Shown: one piece after another, positions 60,701-64,000 of the stretch
How the letters are laid out: each line of letters opens with the position of its first letter
Position numbering within the stretch: the stretch's first letter is position 1
Notes under the pieces: generated by a model
What the model was told of the DNA's origin: nothing
Seen by the model: the letters and a program-made list of their open reading frames with translations, nothing else
Databases searched by the model: none
Source: Claveliimonas acetigenes
GTDB taxonomy: Bacteria > Bacillota > Clostridia > Lachnospirales > Lachnospiraceae
NCBI RefSeq assembly: GCF_025567385.1
Contig: NZ_JAOQJU010000001.1
Coordinates: 417,318 to 481,317, forward strand
Direction of reading: 5' to 3'
DNA length: 64,000 bases
Translations under genes and position numbers: made by a program

Positions 60701-63700
60701 TCCAAACTTACTGTAACAGGCAGCGGAGAGTTCACGATGAAGGTAAGAGTACCTTACTGGGCGACAGACGGATTTACCGTAAAGGTAAATGGCGACGTTG
60801 TAGCTGAGAACCCGGAAGTAAGCTCTTATGTAGAAATTAATCGTACCTGGTCAGACGGAGACGTTGTAACAATTGATATGCCATATACGCTTCATCTTGA
60901 CAAAACACCGGACAAGGTAGACGAGAGTGTTGTTGCATCTTTGATGTATGGACCAATCGTTATGGTAGCAAAAGACCAGAACAGCTCTTATACAGCAATG
61001 AACTGGCTGAATGTAACACTGAGCGATGACCTGTCCGAGAGTGTAGAGATTGTTGCTGGAGCGGACGAGGATTCCGTACCGCATCTTACTACCAATGGTT
61101 ATGATTTCTATCCGATGTACGATGCTTACAACTATAGATACCACGCATATGTGAAGGTGGATGAAGCAGGTGCAGTGATAGATAAATCAAAGCTTCAGGC
61201 ATTAGTAGATTCTGTAACTGGCGATAATGCACCGGCGAGGGAAGATTATGGTCCGAAGTCTTACCGGACACTGTTAGAGAAGATTGAGGCGGCACAGGCT
61301 GAGCTTGACGCAGAGTCTACAACACAGTCCAAGGTAAATAAGGCTCTGTCTGAGCTGCAGGATGCAATTGATGGACTGACGCCTGCAGTGACACCGAATC
61401 CGGATAACCTGGCGGCATCTGCGGATATTACCACTAGCTACTGCTCAAGCTGGGAGAACGAGTCTGCTGTCAACGACGGCAGAACAGGAAGCGCTTCTCT
61501 CGGAAATGATTGTCGCCATTGGGGAACCTGGGGCAACTGGGATGCTACGGAAGAATGGATTAGTTATGAGTGGGCTTCTCCGGTAATCATTGAAAGCTCA
61601 GAAATCTATTTCTTCGATAACAGCAATGGCGGAGACGGCGGAGTTCTGGTACCAAGCAGCTATCGGTATGAATATCAGACGATTGATGGCGAGTGGGAGC
61701 CAATCCCGACACAGGATGGACTTGGAACGGAACAGGATCAGTATAATAAGACAGAATTTGGCGCAATTGAGACTACCGGTATCCGGGCAATTCTCGTAAA
61801 GAGCGGAGCCGGCGTAGGTATCAATGAGTGGAAGATAAACGGTACCTTAAGAGAGACCGAAGAAGTGATTCTTGACTTTGACTTTGATGACGAAGACACT
61901 GGATTCAAAGGCGGCTGGGCTGTGGCTGAGCCTGCTGGAACGCTAGTAGATCATGAAGAAGGTAAGGCGTTATCTCTTGATGGAACTAAGAAGGAATGGC
62001 TGAATGTAACCAAGGCAGATGGTTCCAGTTTGCTGGCAGGTATAGAAGAGATGACTGTATCCTTCGATATGAAGGGCGCAGCTAACTGGGCATTCTTTGC
62101 GGCACCAAATGCAGATGCCCAAGTTTTCAAGAGCGAGCACTATATCGGCACACTTACGAATAATAAGTTTACGGTAGAGCGTTATAATAGTACAGAGCAA
62201 GAAAGACCTGCATTTACGGGTGCTGATATTGATGCAAACGACTGGGTACATGTAGAGTTTGCACTTGATAAGGACAGCACTACGATTAAGATTGGTGATG
62301 GAGCCGCTATTATGCAGGCAGGGCTTCCGGCAATTACAGATATTCTTGGCGAGTCACCGATTCTCCAGATTGGTAGAGCGAACTGGATTCCATGGGGAAC
62401 GACGGAACTGGGTGAATATTATACAGGATTGCTCGATAACTACAAGATTGTTGCAACCGTATCTAAGGGAGAGGCTGCAGATAAGGCTGCACTTCTGGCG
62501 GCAATTCGCAGTGTAGTTGAAGAGGATTATACAGCGGAAAGCTGGGCAGAATATGAGCCAGTATTGACAGAAGCACAAGAGGTTCTTGCGGATGCATATG
62601 CAACCCAGCAGGAAGTTGATGCTGCTGTGGCTGCGTTGACAGAAGCACAGAGCAAATTAGTAGCGGTAGTAACCTCTATTACTGTTACACCTCCGACAAA
62701 GGTAGAGTATGAGCTTGGAGAAGCGATTGATTATACCGGAATGGAAGTTGTTGCAACATACAGCGATGGTACAACAAATGACATTGCAATAGAGGATTGC
62801 GAAGTAAGCGGCTATGACCCGAATACGGCCGGCGAGCAGACAGTAACGGTAGAGTACGATGGAAAGACAGCCACCTTCAAGGTAACTGTGAAGGAAGCAG
62901 CGAAACCGGAGATTCCGGAAGTTCTGGCAGACTTTAACTTCGATGCAGCACCGGCAGAAGGCGAAGCTTTCGATGGCGGCAATGCGAAGGCATCCGGTAC
63001 TTATACACTGGTTGACCATGGTACAGGAAAGGCATTGAAACTGGACGGAACCAGCCAGTTCCTGAATGTAACAGCAAAAGATGGCACAAGCCTGTTGACA
63101 GGCGTGGAAGAGATGACCGTATCCTTCCAGATCAATCCTGGACAAAGCGCAACCAACTGGGGATTCTTCGCAGCAGCGAATGTAAACGAGCAGCTGTACA
63201 AGAGTGAGAAGTACCTGGGAATCTATGACGAGAACGGTACAGTAAAAGCACAGCGTTTCAATAGTAATGCACAGGACAGACCTGCGTCACCGGAATATGC
63301 GGCAGGCGAGAATAAGTGGTCTTATATCACTGTTGTCTATGCTGAAAATGAGACAATTCTCTATGTAAATGGTGTAGAAGCAGGACGGGAAGAAAGTATC
63401 GTATCGATTCCTGAATTACTGGGAGACAGCAGTATCCTTTACATTGGTAAGTCTACTTGGAAGAGCGGAGAGTATATGACTGGCCTGATTGACAATTATA
63501 AGATTGTAAGCCATGTTATGACGGCGGATGAGATTGCAGCAGAGGCGCTGAAATATGTAGAAAAAGATGTATTGAAGGCAGCCATTGATGCAACAGAATC
63601 CGTAGGAAATCAGGATGAATACACAGAAGCTACCTGGAAAGTATATGCAGAAGCGTTGAAGACGGCGAATGATATTTATGCAAGCAATGCGGCAACGCAG

Positions 63701-64000
63701 GCAGAAGTAGATGCAGCAGCGGCAGCTCTTACCAAAGCACAGAATGAGCTGAAAGTGGCGGAACCGGAACCGGTTGTAACGGTGGTATCCATTACGGTAA
63801 CAGCACCGACGAAGACGGAGTACACGGCAGGGGAAGAACTTGACCTTGACGGAATGAAAGTTACTGTAAAATACAGCAATGGTGAAGAAAAAGAAATCAC
63901 AGAAGGCTACGAAGTAAGTGGCTATGATAAGGCTAAAACCGGAGAGCAGACAGTAACGGTAACATATGAAGGAAAGACAGCGACCTTTAAGGTTACGGTG
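57722..64000 (+). CDS. Giant secreted GH127 beta-L-arabinofuranosidase, 3' end outside window
   Basis: At least 2093 residues are open from ATG 57722 (behind AGAGAGGAGA) to the window end. A signal peptide (1-31, cut near YVSA) is followed by a LamG/concanavalin-like domain (35-260), two bacterial Ig-like repeats (262-435), another Ig-like domain (439-520) and a GH127 catalytic domain (about 530-1140). The GH127 zinc and nucleophile set is complete: E865 and C867 in CETCAAYN, and C940-C941 in FTCCNGTG; C940 matches the nucleophilic Cys of HypBA1. Then come FIVAR (1153-1218), a discoidin-like CBM (1225-1378), and twice a LamG-FIVAR-Ig (Big_3) set (1380-1723, 1735 to the end). It likely trims beta-L-arabinofuranosides from plant glycans; the anchor is not visible. 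Confidence 0.9.
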   Translation, partial: MKKKRSFIRRVIAMLAALAMTVTYLPAYVSAEETEGLVLHYNFESLKSGTIVNDLSGNGKAGVVRPTGAGVETQTDLILGEEQTSFVMNGGQPDATHPYVELPQGVLNGLEDVTISCWVYLDVSDGEYHRIWDIGSGTTSYMYLLADGSNTGHRGYTAAITASSWSNEKGPEKQENLDTGRWIFTTVTFDGSEKSMSLYEDGELIGTEKTDVDLSVLEGSTQNYIGYGQWENDIMDGRIADFKIYNYAMTADEVKDQITLEDTEKVARDKATLTLGDISAVTEDLELPTKGSAGSDISWESSNKDVIAVDGTVTRPNADQADVTVTLTATIKAGNETETKTFEVTVKRQLNAKETAEADAAAIDLGNLSSVTGNLVLPTEGVNGSEISWVSSNEAVISSTGVVKQPDGAAVQVTLTATVTYEDETATRDFVATVVPGYKQISIKEVKPVSVTSYVGKIPNLPATVEVVYNDDTTGYEKVTWPTDLKVSDFAEAGEKTVKGTIVDSVEEVTATVTVTDEEEVGPEKAASSFDLSDISLDGTDTIYSQNAARAFEYLKVMDADRMLYNFRATFGQDTKGAQPLTGWDEPTGLLRGHSTGHFISALSLAYASTGDEEYKTKLDYMITEMRKLQEMSQGNAADFKTACTPSDAAQSKWSTDPTEWGKGFISAYSPDQFALLEQYTPYATIWAPYYTLHKLMAGFIDSYIYAGNEEGLQIAKDLGKWVYNRLSACSQEQLTRMWAMYIAGEYGGMNESLARLYEITGDEDYLKAAKLFDNTEFFNGLANNVDTIQGRHANQHIPQIVGAIHEYAATGDVKYYNIAQNFWEMVISRYAYSIGGVGTGERFQDPYEQGNNIDGNSSRGENCETCAAYNMLKLTMDLYNYNPDDASYMDYYERTLLNQIAASQSHDTTSRMHNGCTYMLPIDPGQRKSYDSDYGGFTCCNGTGMENHVKYQAAAFAHTDDTLYVNLYMPTTVTWDEKNITVKQETNFPSEHSKLTVTGSGEFTMKVRVPYWATDGFTVKVNGDVVAENPEVSSYVEINRTWSDGDVVTIDMPYTLHLDKTPDKVDESVVASLMYGPIVMVAKDQNSSYTAMNWLNVTLSDDLSESVEIVAGADEDSVPHLTTNGYDFYPMYDAYNYRYHAYVKVDEAGAVIDKSKLQALVDSVTGDNAPAREDYGPKSYRTLLEKIEAAQAELDAESTTQSKVNKALSELQDAIDGLTPAVTPNPDNLAASADITTSYCSSWENESAVNDGRTGSASLGNDCRHWGTWGNWDATEEWISYEWASPVIIESSEIYFFDNSNGGDGGVLVPSSYRYEYQTIDGEWEPIPTQDGLGTEQDQYNKTEFGAIETTGIRAILVKSGAGVGINEWKINGTLRETEEVILDFDFDDEDTGFKGGWAVAEPAGTLVDHEEGKALSLDGTKKEWLNVTKADGSSLLAGIEEMTVSFDMKGAANWAFFAAPNADAQVFKSEHYIGTLTNNKFTVERYNSTEQERPAFTGADIDANDWVHVEFALDKDSTTIKIGDGAAIMQAGLPAITDILGESPILQIGRANWIPWGTTELGEYYTGLLDNYKIVATVSKGEAADKAALLAAIRSVVEEDYTAESWAEYEPVLTEAQEVLADAYATQQEVDAAVAALTEAQSKLVAVVTSITVTPPTKVEYELGEAIDYTGMEVVATYSDGTTNDIAIEDCEVSGYDPNTAGEQTVTVEYDGKTATFKVTVKEAAKPEIPEVLADFNFDAAPAEGEAFDGGNAKASGTYTLVDHGTGKALKLDGTSQFLNVTAKDGTSLLTGVEEMTVSFQINPGQSATNWGFFAAANVNEQLYKSEKYLGIYDENGTVKAQRFNSNAQDRPASPEYAAGENKWSYITVVYAENETILYVNGVEAGREESIVSIPELLGDSSILYIGKSTWKSGEYMTGLIDNYKIVSHVMTADEIAAEALKYVEKDVLKAAIDATESVGNQDEYTEATWKVYAEALKTANDIYASNAATQAEVDAAAAALTKAQNELKVAEPEPVVTVVSITVTAPTKTEYTAGEELDLDGMKVTVKYSNGEEKEITEGYEVSGYDKAKTGEQTVTVTYEGKTATFKVTV

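Noticed and set aside
1..64000. Prophage, insertion sequence, integrative element or plasmid genes
   Set aside because: No integrase, transposase, relaxase, capsid or replication genes were seen; only small non-coding repeats hint at mobility.

Overview
The window looks like a low- to mid-GC Gram-positive, endospore-forming anaerobe of the Lachnospiraceae type. The evidence is AGGAGG-type ribosome binding sites almost everywhere, frequent TTG/GTG starts, the sporulation genes spoIIGA, sigE, sigG and spoVT, a SCIFF ranthipeptide with its radical SAM maturase (a clostridial marker), a T-box leader, a fused SecDF, and carbohydrate-use genes typical of gut clostridia. Genus and species cannot be fixed from the sequence alone.

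Layout. 1-6.4 kb: the end of a division and cell wall cluster (SpoVD-like PBP, mraY, murD, ftsW/spoVE, divIB, ftsZ), without murG, murB or ftsA. 6.4-14.7 kb: the sporulation sigma block spoIIGA-sigE-(...)-sigG. Its usual contiguity is broken by a beta-CASP metallo-hydrolase, a heterodimeric ABC exporter and about 0.5 kb of repeats. 14.7-25.9 kb: housekeeping and small genes (HAD phosphatase, pth, mfd, a PrsA-like foldase, yqeY, an AGCS symporter), a Fic protein behind an operator-like promoter, and spoVT behind a good sigma-G-type promoter. 25.9-29.9 kb: SCIFF peptide, its maturase and secDF. 29.9-40.3 kb: recJ, apt, relA, an MBL hydrolase, hemZ, hisS and aspS, a common Firmicutes order, interrupted by a 71-72 bp tandem repeat before apt and a REP-like palindrome before hemZ. 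40.3-45.4 kb: a structured repeat element, tRNA-Gly(GCC), a MATE exporter, thyA-folA, a glycosyltransferase and a PHP phosphoesterase. 45.4-49.1 kb: an AgrC/LytTR-type two-component pair, divergent from a nine-cysteine mini-protein and an orphan sugar-binding lipoprotein. 49.1-52.9 kb: branched-chain amino acid genes ilvB-ilvN under a T-box, then ilvE with its own promoter. 52.9-64 kb: a YesM/YesN-type two-component system, a solute-binding lipoprotein, and the start of a very large secreted multidomain GH127 beta-L-arabinofuranosidase that runs off the window end.

How the parts fit. The left part couples septum synthesis to forespore and mother-cell sigma factors. The spoIIG promoter region has a perfect 0A box and an unusually long -35/-10 spacer, as expected for Spo0A control. 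The right end looks like a sense-and-degrade locus for arabinose-rich glycans, with its permeases presumably elsewhere. No integrase, transposase, phage or plasmid genes are visible. The non-genic interest lies in several families of structured repeats between operons: two related about 165 bp two-arm elements, two tandem arrays, and REP-like palindromes.
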